From Chromatiaceae bacterium (lineage in GTDB: Bacteria > Pseudomonadota > Gammaproteobacteria > Chromatiales > Chromatiaceae): a stretch of 64,000 nucleotides of DNA. Both the position numbers and the translations under genes were made by a program. The stretch spans positions 1 to 64,000 of the forward strand of contig REDK01000111.1 of assembly GCA_007693535.1 (NCBI GenBank), in the 5' to 3' direction. Shown piece by piece: positions 35,660-45,380 of this stretch (position 1 is the first letter of the stretch; every line of letters begins with the position of its first letter). The notes under the pieces are model-generated. The model had not been told where the DNA came from and did not search any database. It was given only the letters and a program-made list of their open reading frames with translations.

Positions 35660-36214
35660 ATGGCCATCCGTATCAAGAGCCACTGGTGGAACGACGAGCA
35701 AGAGCGTTCCCTCGACGAGATCGGCGGAGCACTCGCGTTCATCGCCTGGCGCATCGCCGTGGACAAGGCGATCACCCTGCATTGCGAGCGCTTCGTGTAC
35801 CGCGATGATGTCCAACGGCTGGCGGTGATCCAGGAATACCTGATCTTTCTGATGCAGATCGCCGACCGCCTCACCCATGGCATGCTCGACGACGAGCGGC
35901 GCCGGGAGCTGATCACCAGCCTGGCGCGCAAGCTGGTCGAGCACGTGCAGGACAACAGCCAGGATCTGCTCGGTGCCGGCGACTACGGCAGCCCCTTCCT
36001 GGCCCTGCTCAACACCCGATCGGAGGAATATTCCGAATTTCGGATGGGAGACGACGGCCCGACCTACCCCTTCCTACGGCACCTGGGCTTCGAAATCCAG
36101 ACCCTGATGGGACGCGAGGACGAGAACCGCTGGGTCATCGATCAGGTGATGGACAAGGATGGCTGGGACGCCTACAAACGCTTCGCCAAGGCGCTGCAAG
36201 ACCTGTTCGAGTAG
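35660..36214 (+). CDS. Hypothetical helical protein, 184 residues
   Basis: The ATG at 35660 follows CAGGAGTGCTGT. The protein is charged and mostly helical (IAWRIAVDKAITLHCERFVY, LAVIQEYLIFLMQIADRLTH), with a conserved-looking C-terminal WDAYKRFAKALQDLFE. It lacks a signal peptide and membrane segments. I do not recognise the family. The gene stands alone behind its own promoter, divergent from the Sfum_1244-like gene, and is followed by the BMC-like gene after 216 bases. Confidence 0.6.
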   Translation: MAIRIKSHWWNDEQERSLDEIGGALAFIAWRIAVDKAITLHCERFVYRDDVQRLAVIQEYLIFLMQIADRLTHGMLDDERRRELITSLARKLVEHVQDNSQDLLGAGDYGSPFLALLNTRSEEYSEFRMGDDGPTYPFLRHLGFEIQTLMGREDENRWVIDQVMDKDGWDAYKRFAKALQDLFE

Positions 36215-36430
36215 GGGACCTTCGGCGCGCGGCGGGCGTGCTGCGAACGACGGTAAACGTCGCTCTCCGCCTGGCGCGGGTGCCGCCCGCCGACCCCGGG
36301 CGGGCGCATCACCTCCGGGCGCATCGCCGCCACGGGGTGGTTGGCGCGTGTGTCGGCTACCGCGGGCGGGCTACAATGCTGGGTTTCGCGTCCGCCCCGG
36401 GCGCCTCAACCGCCCCCTGGTGCCCGCCCG

Positions 36431-37066
36431 ATGATCAGACTCAGGACCTACGTCTATATCGATTCCCTGCAGCCGCAACTGGCCGAGTACCTGGGCACGG
36501 TATCCCAAGGCTTCCTGCCGGTACCGGGCGACGCCTGCATGTGGATCGAGGTCTCCCCGGGCATGGCCATCCACCGCCTCACCGATGTCGCCCTCAAGTC
36601 CACCCGCGTCCACCTGGGACAGCAGGTCGTCGAGCGCGCCTTCGGTTCGATGGTCATCCATCAGCGCGACCAGAGCGACGTGCTCGACGCCGGGCGCACC
36701 GTGCTGCAATACATGCGCGCCCGCGAAGACGACCGCCAGAAGTGCCGCATCGCCTGGAACGAGGTGATCCGCGCCATGACGCCGGACCACACCGTGCTGA
36801 TCAACCGCCAGAACCGCCGCGGCTCCATGATCCTGCCTGGGCAGAGCATGTTCATCCTCGAGACCGAGCCGGCCGGTTACATCGTCTATGCCGCCAACGA
36901 GGCGGAGAAGGCCTCCAACATCACCCTCATCGACGTGCGCGCGGTCGGCGCCTTCGGCCGGCTGACCCTGTCCGGTAAGGAGGCCGACATCGACGCGGCC
37001 GGACATGCCGCGATGACGGCGATCCGCGGTCTGACCGGGGTGGTCGGGGAACCCACCACCCACTGA
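36431..37066 (+). CDS. Orphan tandem BMC-domain (microcompartment shell-like) protein
   Basis: A 211-residue protein with two BMC-like repeats. The first half contains [20 protein letters not shown] and VLDAGRTVL, and the second contains [20 protein letters not shown] followed by [20 protein letters not shown], the beta-alpha unit and Gly-rich strand typical of BMC shell subunits. Tandem BMC proteins form pseudohexameric trimers in bacterial microcompartment shells. No EutN/CcmL pentamer, Rubisco or encapsulated enzyme gene is near, so its compartment is elsewhere or it is a stand-alone member. The start at ATG 36431 fits the domain start, though no strong ribosome site precedes it. Confidence 0.65.
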   Translation: MIRLRTYVYIDSLQPQLAEYLGTVSQGFLPVPGDACMWIEVSPGMAIHRLTDVALKSTRVHLGQQVVERAFGSMVIHQRDQSDVLDAGRTVLQYMRAREDDRQKCRIAWNEVIRAMTPDHTVLINRQNRRGSMILPGQSMFILETEPAGYIVYAANEAEKASNITLIDVRAVGAFGRLTLSGKEADIDAAGHAAMTAIRGLTGVVGEPTTH

Positions 37067-37120
37067 GGCAACCGCTGCCGTCTTGCCGGGCTCGCGCCGG
37101 TCAGGATCTCTGCCAGCCGA

Positions 37121-37591
37121 TCAACCGCTCCCGTCGCGCCAACTGACCCGCCGCCAAGTGTTCTCATCGCGTTCCACCTCGTAACGGGCCCAGCGGGCGA
37201 ACGCGGCGCGGGTGCTGATCCCGCGAACACGCCGGTCGGCCCCGGCCATGCCGCGATAGACCAATTCGGCATCATCCTCGCCGCCCGCCAGACGCACAAT
37301 CCAGCGCGCCGCGCTCACCCCTACCAATGCCGAGACCAGATGCCCGCCGAGGACCGGCCAGGGCTGGGACAGGGCGCCGTGGGGGACAGCGAAGATCAGC
37401 ACTGCCGAGGCACCCATCGAAGCCACCACCAAGGCGTTCCCGCCCCCCACCGGCTGCCACCCGGCAACCGCCATCACCACCGCGATGCCGAGCAGTCCAC
37501 CGCCCATCGATAGCCAGCGTTCTTGATGGCTGGCAGGCCGCTCGATACCGAGCAGGGCCGCCAAGCGCCGGCCGATCCAGGTCGCGCTCAT
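37121..37591 (-). CDS. Truncated HPP-family membrane protein with unrelated C-tail
   Basis: A 156-residue protein. The N-terminal 105 residues hold the HPP family start: GGGLLGIAVVMAVAGWQPV, ALVVASMGASAVLIFAVPHG and PWPVLGGHLVSALVGVSAAR, about three membrane helices. The defining HPP motif and the last helix are absent. Instead there is a soluble Arg-rich tail (ELVYRGMAGADRRVRGIST, FARWARYEVERDENTWRRVS). Family members are linked to nitrite uptake. A perfect FNR-type box lies about 60 bases upstream of the start, so anaerobic control is likely. Confidence 0.65.
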   Translation of the reverse strand: MSATWIGRRLAALLGIERPASHQERWLSMGGGLLGIAVVMAVAGWQPVGGGNALVVASMGASAVLIFAVPHGALSQPWPVLGGHLVSALVGVSAARWIVRLAGGEDDAELVYRGMAGADRRVRGISTRAAFARWARYEVERDENTWRRVSWRDGSG

Positions 37592-37651
37592 GACACCTCA
37601 CATCAGAGACCGGGAAGGCGACCAGGGTGCCCCAGCAAGACGCTGCGGAGC

Positions 37652-37665
37652 TTGATCCGCATCAA
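37652..37665. promoter_or_regulatory. FNR/Anr-type binding site
   Basis: TTGATCCGCATCAA is a perfect match to the CRP/FNR-class consensus TTGAT-N4-ATCAA. It lies 61 bases upstream of the HPP gene start on the minus strand. With the usual -41.5 spacing, transcription would start about 25 bases before the ATG, so activation without oxygen fits. Confidence 0.65.
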
Positions 37666-38107
37666 GCCCGTTAGGGCGGCAACCCGCCCGCATCCCCCCT
37701 CATCCGACGCCGTTGCACGGCGCAGCGGCCGTCCTGAACAAAGCAGCCTTCCGGGAGCGACAGCGACCAACGCACCGGCAAGCACGCTGGCGCCGGCTCA
37801 GTCCACATGCCCGCCGCCTGGGTCACTGGATGACAGCCGGCCAACCGCTCGCCACGGGATCCGCGAGCTAAGCGGTCGTCGCGAGCGCGTCTCCGGGCAT
37901 CTCTGGGCGTCTGCGGGCGTATCCGGCAAGGTGCGGGAAGCGGACCATTGGGGAGCGAAGCTGGCCGGCGTGACCCGATGCTCGGTTTTCCGCAACGCAA
38001 TCGGGCACGTCCGGGGGTGTCTGCAGCAGGTCGGCGTTTTTTCACAAGCTCTCGGCACGGCCGTCTGCGGCCTTGCGAGGACCGGGGCGGACCGGCTCAG
38101 GAACGGG
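37666..38107. other. Intergenic region between HPP and PhoX genes
   Basis: No gene is supported. A few CGGGCRTCTSYGGGCGT-like repeats near 37890-37920 (GTCTCCGGGCATCTCTGGGC and GTCTGCGGGCGTATCCGG) are minor. The right end runs into the PhoX stop. Confidence 0.3.
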
Positions 38108-40153
38108 TCAGCCGCCGATCGGGCCGCCATCCTCACGGGTGATGACCACGACCGATGGGCGCGGCGGGACCTCGGGATCGAAGTCCGGCCAGCGCGTGGC
38201 TGGATCATCGTAGCTGGAGCGGCGCCCGAAGCCGGCCCAGGCCTCGGTGCCGTCGGCGCCGGGATGCTGCACGGCGACGAATAGGGTGCGCCCATCCGGG
38301 GTGAAGCGCGGACCGCAGAGTTCGGCCCCCACCGGGACGCGATAGAACATCCGCCCGGTCCCGCGGCCAGCGCCGGCGGTCTGAAGTGCCCACAGCCCAT
38401 CGGCACTGCCGGAGGTCTGGTGCCAGTCCTTGCCCTGATCGGTCGCGACCCACAGCCGCCCGCTCGGGTCCACCGCGCAATTGTCCGGGCAGGCGAACCA
38501 GCCCTGCGCGCTGGTGGCCGGGTTCCACCGCGCCGCCACGCCGGGGACGGCCGGATCGCCGGCCTGGATCAAGACCTCCCAGGTCGCACTGCTGGCGGCA
38601 TGGTCGCCACCGGCCGGGGTCAGCTCCAGGATGTGCCCCCACAGGTTGCCCGCGCGTGGGTTGGCCGCATCCGGCCCGGGCTGGCCCGGGCCACCGCGCT
38701 CCTGATTGTTGGTCAGCATCACGTAGACCCGGCCGGTGACCGGATTGGGCTCGACATCCTCGGGACGGTCCATTGGGGTCGCCCCGAGCAGGGTCGCAGC
38801 GCGGCGGGTCTCGATCAGCACGTCGGCCTGACTGGCAAAGCCGTTGGCGGCGGTCAGCGGCCCCTCGCCATGCACCAGCGGCAGCCAGGTCAGGGTGCCA
38901 TCGGCGTCGAGGCGGGCGCAAGCGAGGGTGCCATGATCGAGCAGGTCGCGATTGGCGCTGCGATCCTCCCGATTGACCCGGTCGCGGGTGACGAACCGGT
39001 ACAGATACTCAAAGCGCTGATCGTCGCCGGAATAGAGCACCAGGCGCCCATCGCCATTGACGATGCACTCGGCCCCCTCGTGCTTGAAGCGCCCGAGTGC
39101 GGTGCGCTTGACCGGCAGCGACTGGGCATCGAACGGATCGACCTCGACGATCCAGCCGAAGCGATTGGGCTCGTGGGGCTCGGCGCCAATGTCGAAGCGC
39201 GGATCGAAGCGGGCCCAGGCATAGAGCCCGCCGGGCACCCCCATGCGGGCATGATTGGCCGCCTCGGGATGCGCCTCGGCGAGCCGGCCCTGGAAGTAGA
39301 AGTTGATATTCTCCTCGGCCAGCAACCAGGTGCCCCAGGGGGTGATGCCGCCGGCGCAGTTGTTCAGGGTGCCGATCACCCGCCGGCCGCTCGGGTCGGC
39401 ACTGGTGCGCAGCCGCGCGTGGCCGGCGGCCGGGCCGGAGAGCGCCATCGGCGTGTTCAGCGCATCGATGCGCCGGGCATAGGGGCTGTCTGCCCGCACT
39501 CGCCAGGCCCCGTCACGCCGCTCGACCTGCAGGATCGAGCCGCCATGGCTCGCCATCTCGACCTCGACCTGGGCCTGACTCAGTGCCGCATGCAGTTCGG
39601 CCAGACCGGCCGCCGCAGCCGCCCCGAGGCCGGGAAACATCAGGTCGGTATTGCTGTACTCGTGATTGACGCAGAGCAGGCCATGGTCGGCCTGGTCGCC
39701 GTCCGGCGGCAGCGGGATGAAGCCGATGAAATCGTTGTTGTAACCGAACTGCCCGGCCTGGGCGGCAGCCGTCTGTTGATGCGGGTCGAAGGCCGGCGCC
39801 GCGGGCAGCACCGGGTCGCCCCAGCGGATCAGCACCTCGGCGCGATAGCCGGGGGCGACATGATGGTCCGCATCCACCCCATGGCTGATCTCCGGGAAGA
39901 CAAAGGCGCTGGGCGCTGGTGCCGCCTTGGGGCCAGCGCGGTCCTCCGCTGCCAGCGCCAGCCGCGTCAGCGGCACAGCGGCGAGCGCCTGTAGCGCGCT
40001 GACCCCGAGCATGCCGCGCAGCAGCGCGCGGCGACTGAACCGTGCGGCGATCAGATCGCCCAGGGTCGGCGCCTGGCTGGGGTTGAGCGGGATGTCCTCC
40101 AGGGCATCGGGCCGGGTGGACGGCGGATTCGTGGGCTTGGCGCGGCGGGACAT
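38108..40153 (-). CDS. phoX: PhoX-family alkaline phosphatase (DUF839), Tat-exported
   Basis: A 681-residue PhoX-like protein. The N-terminus has a Tat signal (FSRRALLRGMLGVSALQAL) after a long leader. The body is a beta-propeller with family motifs: LLCVNHEYSNTDLMFPGL, GTLNNCAGGITPWGTWL, TAEENINFY-like LLAEENINFYFQ, and GNLWGHILELTPAGGDHA near the C-terminus. PhoX enzymes are calcium/iron-dependent periplasmic phosphatases. I chose ATG 40153 because GAGG lies five bases upstream; in-frame starts at 40171 and 40195 are less likely. No Pho box was identified. The gene is intact in length. Confidence 0.88.
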   Translation of the reverse strand: MSRRAKPTNPPSTRPDALEDIPLNPSQAPTLGDLIAARFSRRALLRGMLGVSALQALAAVPLTRLALAAEDRAGPKAAPAPSAFVFPEISHGVDADHHVAPGYRAEVLIRWGDPVLPAAPAFDPHQQTAAAQAGQFGYNNDFIGFIPLPPDGDQADHGLLCVNHEYSNTDLMFPGLGAAAAAGLAELHAALSQAQVEVEMASHGGSILQVERRDGAWRVRADSPYARRIDALNTPMALSGPAAGHARLRTSADPSGRRVIGTLNNCAGGITPWGTWLLAEENINFYFQGRLAEAHPEAANHARMGVPGGLYAWARFDPRFDIGAEPHEPNRFGWIVEVDPFDAQSLPVKRTALGRFKHEGAECIVNGDGRLVLYSGDDQRFEYLYRFVTRDRVNREDRSANRDLLDHGTLACARLDADGTLTWLPLVHGEGPLTAANGFASQADVLIETRRAATLLGATPMDRPEDVEPNPVTGRVYVMLTNNQERGGPGQPGPDAANPRAGNLWGHILELTPAGGDHAASSATWEVLIQAGDPAVPGVAARWNPATSAQGWFACPDNCAVDPSGRLWVATDQGKDWHQTSGSADGLWALQTAGAGRGTGRMFYRVPVGAELCGPRFTPDGRTLFVAVQHPGADGTEAWAGFGRRSSYDDPATRWPDFDPEVPPRPSVVVITREDGGPIGG

Positions 40154-40290
40154 CGGTACCTCGGGACGCATGGGGATGGGACTGGGATCGCGCATCGGCA
40201 GCGATGAGTGATGCGGGCGCGGAGGCACGGCGTCGGAGCGGACGCGGTCACGTCGAGCAGGCCGCGGCTGCCCGCTGCTCGGCCGCTGCC

Positions 40291-40887
40291 CTACCCGCCG
40301 GCGGGTGCCGCGGGTGGCAGGGTCGACCAGTGGATGCACAGCCCGGCGATGGCCGCCACCGGCGTCGTGCCCTCCAGCGCCAGGACCTCGGGTTTGCCGT
40401 AGCCGGCGGGACCGAGCCGGTAGATGCTCAGCACCTGATCCACCGGGTGCACCAGCCAGTATTCGTGCACCCCATGGCGCTCATAGAGGTCGCGTTTCTC
40501 GCGCTGGTCCTTGCGTGCGGTCGCGGGCGAGAGGACCTCGACGATCCAATCCGGTGCGCCGCGGCAGCCCTGGTCGTCGAGCTTCGCCGGGTCGCAGATC
40601 ACCGCGACATCGGGCTGCACTACCGTGTCGATCCGTGCTTCGGCCTCATCGGCACGCGGCAGGCGCACATCGAATGGGGCGACATAGGTGCGACAGTCAC
40701 TACCGCGCAGGTGAGCGACGGCCTGGGCCGCCAATTCGACGACGATGTCCTGATGCCGCCGACTCGGCGCTGGGCTCATGTCGTAGGCGACGCCGTCGAT
40801 CAGCTCCCAGCGTTCTTCCGCGGGCCAGTTCAGATAGTCGCCATAGGTGAAGCCGTCGGTGCCGGATTGGGGTTGCGCAAAGGCCAT
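40291..40887 (-). CDS. Uma2-family putative endonuclease
   Basis: A 198-residue Uma2 protein with a PD-(D/E)xK-like nuclease fold: TYGDYLNWPAEERWELIDG at the N-terminus, VVQPDVAVICDPAKLDD, PDWIVEVLSPATARKDQREK, and LYERHGVHEYWLVHPVDQVL. The Asp, Glu and Lys pattern for metal-dependent cleavage is present. Uma2 proteins are abundant in cyanobacteria and phototrophs, and their targets are unknown. A second copy of the family begins about 1.1 kb to the right. Confidence 0.85.
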   Translation of the reverse strand: MAFAQPQSGTDGFTYGDYLNWPAEERWELIDGVAYDMSPAPSRRHQDIVVELAAQAVAHLRGSDCRTYVAPFDVRLPRADEAEARIDTVVQPDVAVICDPAKLDDQGCRGAPDWIVEVLSPATARKDQREKRDLYERHGVHEYWLVHPVDQVLSIYRLGPAGYGKPEVLALEGTTPVAAIAGLCIHWSTLPPAAPAGG

Positions 40888-41422
40888 GGCCGTTGTCCTC
40901 GGTGGTCTCCTCGGTTCTTCCGGGCCGGGCGCAGCGGGCTTGCCGTCGCCGACCTGAATCTTCGGCTCGCCGCGCGGCTAGCGTCAGATCATCGACCTGA
41001 CACCGGCGGCACCCACCGCGACGAGGGACTGCATCGTGGCCTCGGTCGCCGGTGCCAGATCCGTCGCGGCGATCAGGTCGCCATCTTCGCACTGCATCAC
41101 CCACCCCGCGCGTTGCAGCTCCTGGACCTTGCGGCGCGCACGTCAGGAAACGCTGCAGCATTCAGCGTGCCCCGCGGCTCCGGATACCCTGCCATCCTGC
41201 GCGGCGAGAAGCCACGATAAAGGCAGGGGCTCGACGATGAAGGAACCCGGCGACCGCGTCGCCGAGTGAGGTGCTGCGTTGCGCTCGGGATGCCCGCTCG
41301 ATCGGCGCCTCCCTGCGGTTCTCGCGAGCGGCGCCGCGCTCCGCGTCGGAACGGACCGCGCCCCCGTCCGCCCCCTGTGTCTGTACCCTGACCGTCCGCG
41401 TGACGCGGCGGCATGCGCCCCG
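40888..41422. other. Intergenic region between Uma2 genes with a short gene remnant
   Basis: On the minus strand a frame ending at TGA 40984-40986 reads ARRKVQELQRAGWVMQCEDG, then LIAATDLAPATEATMQSLVA. It looks like the last 50 codons of a lost protein, with no start. Otherwise no gene, repeat or clear site is seen. Confidence 0.3.
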
Positions 41423-41986
41423 TCACCAGACCAGGTCCTCGTAGAGGTCCGCCAGGGACAGGCGCAGCGCGAGGGCACCGCAGTCCAGCGCGAGACTGCC
41501 CTGCTCGTGGACCTCGTAGCGCCAGCCGCCGTCCTCGGTGCGCCGATAGACCTCCACCCGCGGCCGGTCCTGGGCCAGCAACAGGTAGTAACGCAGCGCG
41601 GCAAGGCCCCGATAGGCGAGCAGCTTCTCGCCGCGGTCGATCGCCTCGGTGGAGGTCGAGAGGACCTCGGCGATCAGACAGGGGGAAACCTTGAACAAGG
41701 CCCCCGGGTCCGCCGGCTCGCAGGTCAGCAGCACGTCCGGATAATAGAAGCGCTCCTCGGCCTCGATGCGCACCTTCATGTCGCTGATGAAGACCGCGCA
41801 GGGCTGACCGCGGGTCGCCGCGCGCAGGTGGAAGGCCAGGTTCAGGCTGATCCGGTTGTGGGCCTCGTCGGCACCGGCCATGGCGCGGACCGCGCCGGCC
41901 AGGTACTCGTGACGGATCGGGCTGTGTTGCTCGCCCGCGAGGTAGTCGGCAACGCTGATCGGCAGATCGACCGCGGGGACAGGCAT
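41423..41986 (-). CDS. Second Uma2-family putative endonuclease
   Basis: A 187-residue Uma2 homologue starting at ATG 41986 (MPVPAVDLPISVADYLAGEQ). It keeps YYPDVLLTCEPADPG, CLIAEVLSTSTEAIDRGEK and LLAYRGLAALRYYLLLAQDR, including the PD..D/E and E-x-K positions. It is of a different subtype from the copy at 40291, so the pair probably did not arise by recent duplication. Its target and biological role are unknown. Confidence 0.85.
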   Translation of the reverse strand: MPVPAVDLPISVADYLAGEQHSPIRHEYLAGAVRAMAGADEAHNRISLNLAFHLRAATRGQPCAVFISDMKVRIEAEERFYYPDVLLTCEPADPGALFKVSPCLIAEVLSTSTEAIDRGEKLLAYRGLAALRYYLLLAQDRPRVEVYRRTEDGGWRYEVHEQGSLALDCGALALRLSLADLYEDLVW

Positions 41987-42204
41987 GCCAGGGCTCCATG
42001 TGGTTCGGTGGGTGCAGGATGCAAATAGCATAGCGCGCCAGGGCGCGGAGGCCCTCGCGCCGCCGCGCTGGTCGGACGCGCTTGGCCGCACCCGCTCGGC
42101 CGGCACTGATTGCTATCCTTCTCTCCACGCAGAACCGGCCCTGCCCCGACAGCGCGCGCCCCCGCCGGTCCACCGCCACCTGTCACACGAGACCTTCCAG
42201 ATCC

Positions 42205-45051
42205 ATGCGCATCCTGACCTACCGCGGCCTCGATAGCAGCGCCATCCCCGGCCTCGACAAGCTGATCGCCCAGCTCGCCGCAGACGATTTCCGCTCCGCG
42301 GAGGTCAAGAAGGTGGGCGACAACCTCTATCGGGCACGACTCGACCGCAGCAACCGGATGCTGTTCGCACTCTATCGGCATCAGGGCGAGTGCTGTGCGC
42401 TGCTGTTGGAATACATCCCCCACCATGCCTACGAGCGCTCCCGCTTCCTCGCCGCGGGGGTGTCAATCGATGAGGACCGCATCCCGGCGGTGACCCCAAA
42501 GGCGGCCGACGAGGCACCGGAACTGAGCTATCTGAACCCGGGCCTGCCGCGCTTTCATCTGCTGGATAAGGTGCTCTCCTTCGACGACGATCAGGAACTG
42601 GTCTACCGCCAGCCGCCGCCGCTGGTCATCATCGGCTCGGCCGGCAGTGGCAAGACGGCGCTGACGCTGGAAAAGATGAAGGATGCCGTCGGCGACATCC
42701 TCTATGTCACCCGCTCGCCGTTCTTGGTGCAGAATGCCCGCGACCTGTATTACGCCAATGGTTGGCAGAGCGATGATCAGCAGGTCGATTTTCTCTCCTT
42801 CCGCGAATACCTGGAGACGATTCGGGTGCCGGCCGGCAAGGAAATCACGCCGCGCGCCTTCGCCGCCTGGACCGCACGGCAACGGCTGCCCAAGGCGCTC
42901 AAGGACAGCCACCGCCTGTTCGAGGAATTCCAGGGCGCCATCACCGGGACCGACCCCGAACAGCCCTATCTGAGCCGCGATGCCTATCTGTCCCTAGGCG
43001 TGCGCCAGTCGATCTTCGCCCCCGAGGATCGCGCCGCGGTCTATGACCTGTTCGAGAAGTACCTGCACTTCCTCGCCGAGCAAGGCTGGTTCGATGCCAA
43101 CCTGGTCAGCCATGACTGGCTCGCGCGGGTCACACCGCGCTATGACTTCATCGTCGTCGACGAGGTGCAGGATCTGACCAATGTCCAGCTCCTGCTGATC
43201 CTGCGCGCCCTGCGCGACCCGACCAGCTTCCTGCTGTGCGGCGACTCCAACCAGATCGTCCATCCCAATTTCTTTTCCTGGTCCAAGGTCAAGACCCTGT
43301 TCTGGCGGCAACAGGACCAGGCGACCAGCACCGACCTGATTCGCATCCTCAACGCCAACTTCCGCAACTCCCCGCAGGTGACGGAGATCGCCAACCGGCT
43401 GCTGCACATCAAGCATGCCCGCTTCGGCTCAGTGGACCGGGAGAGCAATTACCTGGTGCAGAGCCGCGGCCCAACCCAGGGCCGCGTCGGCCTGCTGCAG
43501 GACAGCGAGGCGGTCAAACGCGACCTGGATCGACGCACTGCCCAGTCCACCCGCTTTGCGATCCTGGTGCTGCATCCAGAGCAGAAGACCGAGGTCCGCC
43601 AATACTTTCGCACCCCGCTGGTGTTCTCGATCCACGAGGCCAAGGGCCTGGAATACGAGAATGTGCTGCTATACGGCTTCGTCTCCAGCGAGGAAAAACG
43701 CTTTCGCGACATCGCCGGCGATCTTGGCGAGGCCGATCTGCACGGCGAACTGCGCTATGCCCGCGGTCGCGACAAGGGCGACAAATCGCTGGAGGTCTAC
43801 AAGTTCTATATCAACGCCCTCTACGTGGCGGTGACCCGCGCGGTCAAGAACCTGTACCTGATCGAGCCACGGCCGAAACAACAGTTGCTCGCGCTCCTCG
43901 GGCTGACCGAGGTCCACGACAGCGTCGCCGACGTCGAGACCCACAGCTCCAGCCTGGAGGAATGGCGGCACGAGGCGCATCGCCTGACGCTGCAGGGCAA
44001 GGAGGAACAGGCCGCCGAGATCCGCGCGCAGATCCTCAAGCAGCGCACCCCGACCTGGACCGTGCTGCGGGGCGATGCCCTGGCCGCCCTGCAGGACAAG
44101 GCCCTGGCCCAGGGCGAGCGCAAGGCCGGCATCGGACTGATGGAATACGCCCTGGTCTACCACGATCAGCGCCTGCTCAATGCCCTGATCCAACAGGGCA
44201 TCAAGGCCGCCGCCCAGCCCGACAAGGCGCTCGCGACGCTGGAGAAGAAGCACTACCTGGCCTATACCCTCAAGCAACCCGGCGCGGTACTGCGCGAGGT
44301 CGATCGCTACGGCGTGGACCATCGCAATGTCTTCGATCAGACCCCGCTGATGATCGCCAGCCGCATGGGCAATGCCGATCTGATCGAGGCCCTGCTCGAC
44401 CGCGATGCCGACACCGGACTGGTCGATGCCAATGGTCTCAACGCCTTGCAGATCGCGCTCGATCGCGCCTGCGCCGACGAGCGCTTCGCTCGCACCCGGT
44501 TGCCGGCCGTCTTCGCCCGCCTGGCCCCGCCCGCCATCGACATCCAGGTCGATGGTCGCCTGATCAAGCTCGACCGGCGGCAGATGGAATACCTGCTGCT
44601 GTGTATCGCAATGGTGCACTTCTACCAACGCCTCGGCGAGAACTGGGCCCAGCGGCGACGGCTGTTGTCGGCTGCCGACCTCGAGGAGATCCTAGCCCAC
44701 TTCCCGGAAACGGTGGTCCCGGCGTTCCGCAAGCGGCGCAACTACATCTCCTCGATCCTGGCCAAGAACGAGATCGACCGCGATGATCCATACAACCGCA
44801 AGCTGTTCCTGCGCTGGCGCCGCGGCGAATACAGCATCAACCCGCAACTCGCATTGCGGGTCGATGGCGAATGGCGCCAGATCTACGACCTACTGCAACC
44901 GCAGCGCTTGGGTGCCCAATGGCGCGACCCCGTGCGCTGGGGCAACTACGTCTACGACCCCAACAGCGACGCCGAACAGCGCCTCGCGCTCCTGCGTCGA
45001 TACCTCACAGAGCTGAGCGAGGGGCGCCGACCCGCAGCCCTATCGCGCTGA
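42205..45051 (+). CDS. UvrD-like SF1 helicase with RelE-like N-terminus and ankyrin-like repeats
   Basis: A 948-residue multi-domain protein starting at ATG 42205. Residues 1-90 resemble a RelE/StbE toxin fold (DNLYRARLDRSNRMLFALYR). The SF1 helicase core follows: Walker A IIGSAGSGKTALTL near residue 150, FIVVDEVQDLTNVQLLLIL near 315, NANFRNSPQVTEIA, EAKGLEYENVLLYGF near 480 and YVAVTRAVKNLYL near 545. Residues about 700-760 look like ankyrin repeats (NVFDQTPLMIASRMGNADLI, NGLNALQIALDRACA). The C-terminus is basic. Such toxin-like plus helicase fusions are candidate defence effectors, but function is unproved. It stands alone, with no operon partner visible. Confidence 0.85.
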   Translation: MRILTYRGLDSSAIPGLDKLIAQLAADDFRSAEVKKVGDNLYRARLDRSNRMLFALYRHQGECCALLLEYIPHHAYERSRFLAAGVSIDEDRIPAVTPKAADEAPELSYLNPGLPRFHLLDKVLSFDDDQELVYRQPPPLVIIGSAGSGKTALTLEKMKDAVGDILYVTRSPFLVQNARDLYYANGWQSDDQQVDFLSFREYLETIRVPAGKEITPRAFAAWTARQRLPKALKDSHRLFEEFQGAITGTDPEQPYLSRDAYLSLGVRQSIFAPEDRAAVYDLFEKYLHFLAEQGWFDANLVSHDWLARVTPRYDFIVVDEVQDLTNVQLLLILRALRDPTSFLLCGDSNQIVHPNFFSWSKVKTLFWRQQDQATSTDLIRILNANFRNSPQVTEIANRLLHIKHARFGSVDRESNYLVQSRGPTQGRVGLLQDSEAVKRDLDRRTAQSTRFAILVLHPEQKTEVRQYFRTPLVFSIHEAKGLEYENVLLYGFVSSEEKRFRDIAGDLGEADLHGELRYARGRDKGDKSLEVYKFYINALYVAVTRAVKNLYLIEPRPKQQLLALLGLTEVHDSVADVETHSSSLEEWRHEAHRLTLQGKEEQAAEIRAQILKQRTPTWTVLRGDALAALQDKALAQGERKAGIGLMEYALVYHDQRLLNALIQQGIKAAAQPDKALATLEKKHYLAYTLKQPGAVLREVDRYGVDHRNVFDQTPLMIASRMGNADLIEALLDRDADTGLVDANGLNALQIALDRACADERFARTRLPAVFARLAPPAIDIQVDGRLIKLDRRQMEYLLLCIAMVHFYQRLGENWAQRRRLLSAADLEEILAHFPETVVPAFRKRRNYISSILAKNEIDRDDPYNRKLFLRWRRGEYSINPQLALRVDGEWRQIYDLLQPQRLGAQWRDPVRWGNYVYDPNSDAEQRLALLRRYLTELSEGRRPAALSR

Positions 45052-45380
45052 TCCGGCGCACTGGCGAGTGCGCCTGCCAAGATGGATTGCCCGGCGTCAT
45101 CATCCGGCTACCGCCATGGGCCTCGATCGTCACTCCTGCCAGAGCGGCGACTGACCGCGTCGTCAGGCCATCCTGGCCTGATGTGATCAGGACTGGAAAC
45201 CCTGACGACGCACGGCGCCCGAGCCGCTGGCCGCGAGCACGATCAAGGCGCCCGCGGCAAAGTCAGCTTCGCAGCGTCACATGACGCTCATTCTCTCCTG
45301 CAAGACCACCGGTGGTGCTGCAGCAGTTTTTATCGTTGAGTGCGTACAGCTTGATCATTGGAACCCGACGCTCGCTGGCC
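45052..45380. other. Intergenic region after the helicase gene
   Basis: No complete gene. On the minus strand a 63-residue frame (AIVMIALFACCLVRRPASER, then MIKLYALNDKNCCSTTGG) has a hydrophobic start and several Cys, but no good ribosome site, so I do not call it. Decayed sequence continues into the remnant at 45381-45768. Confidence 0.3.
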
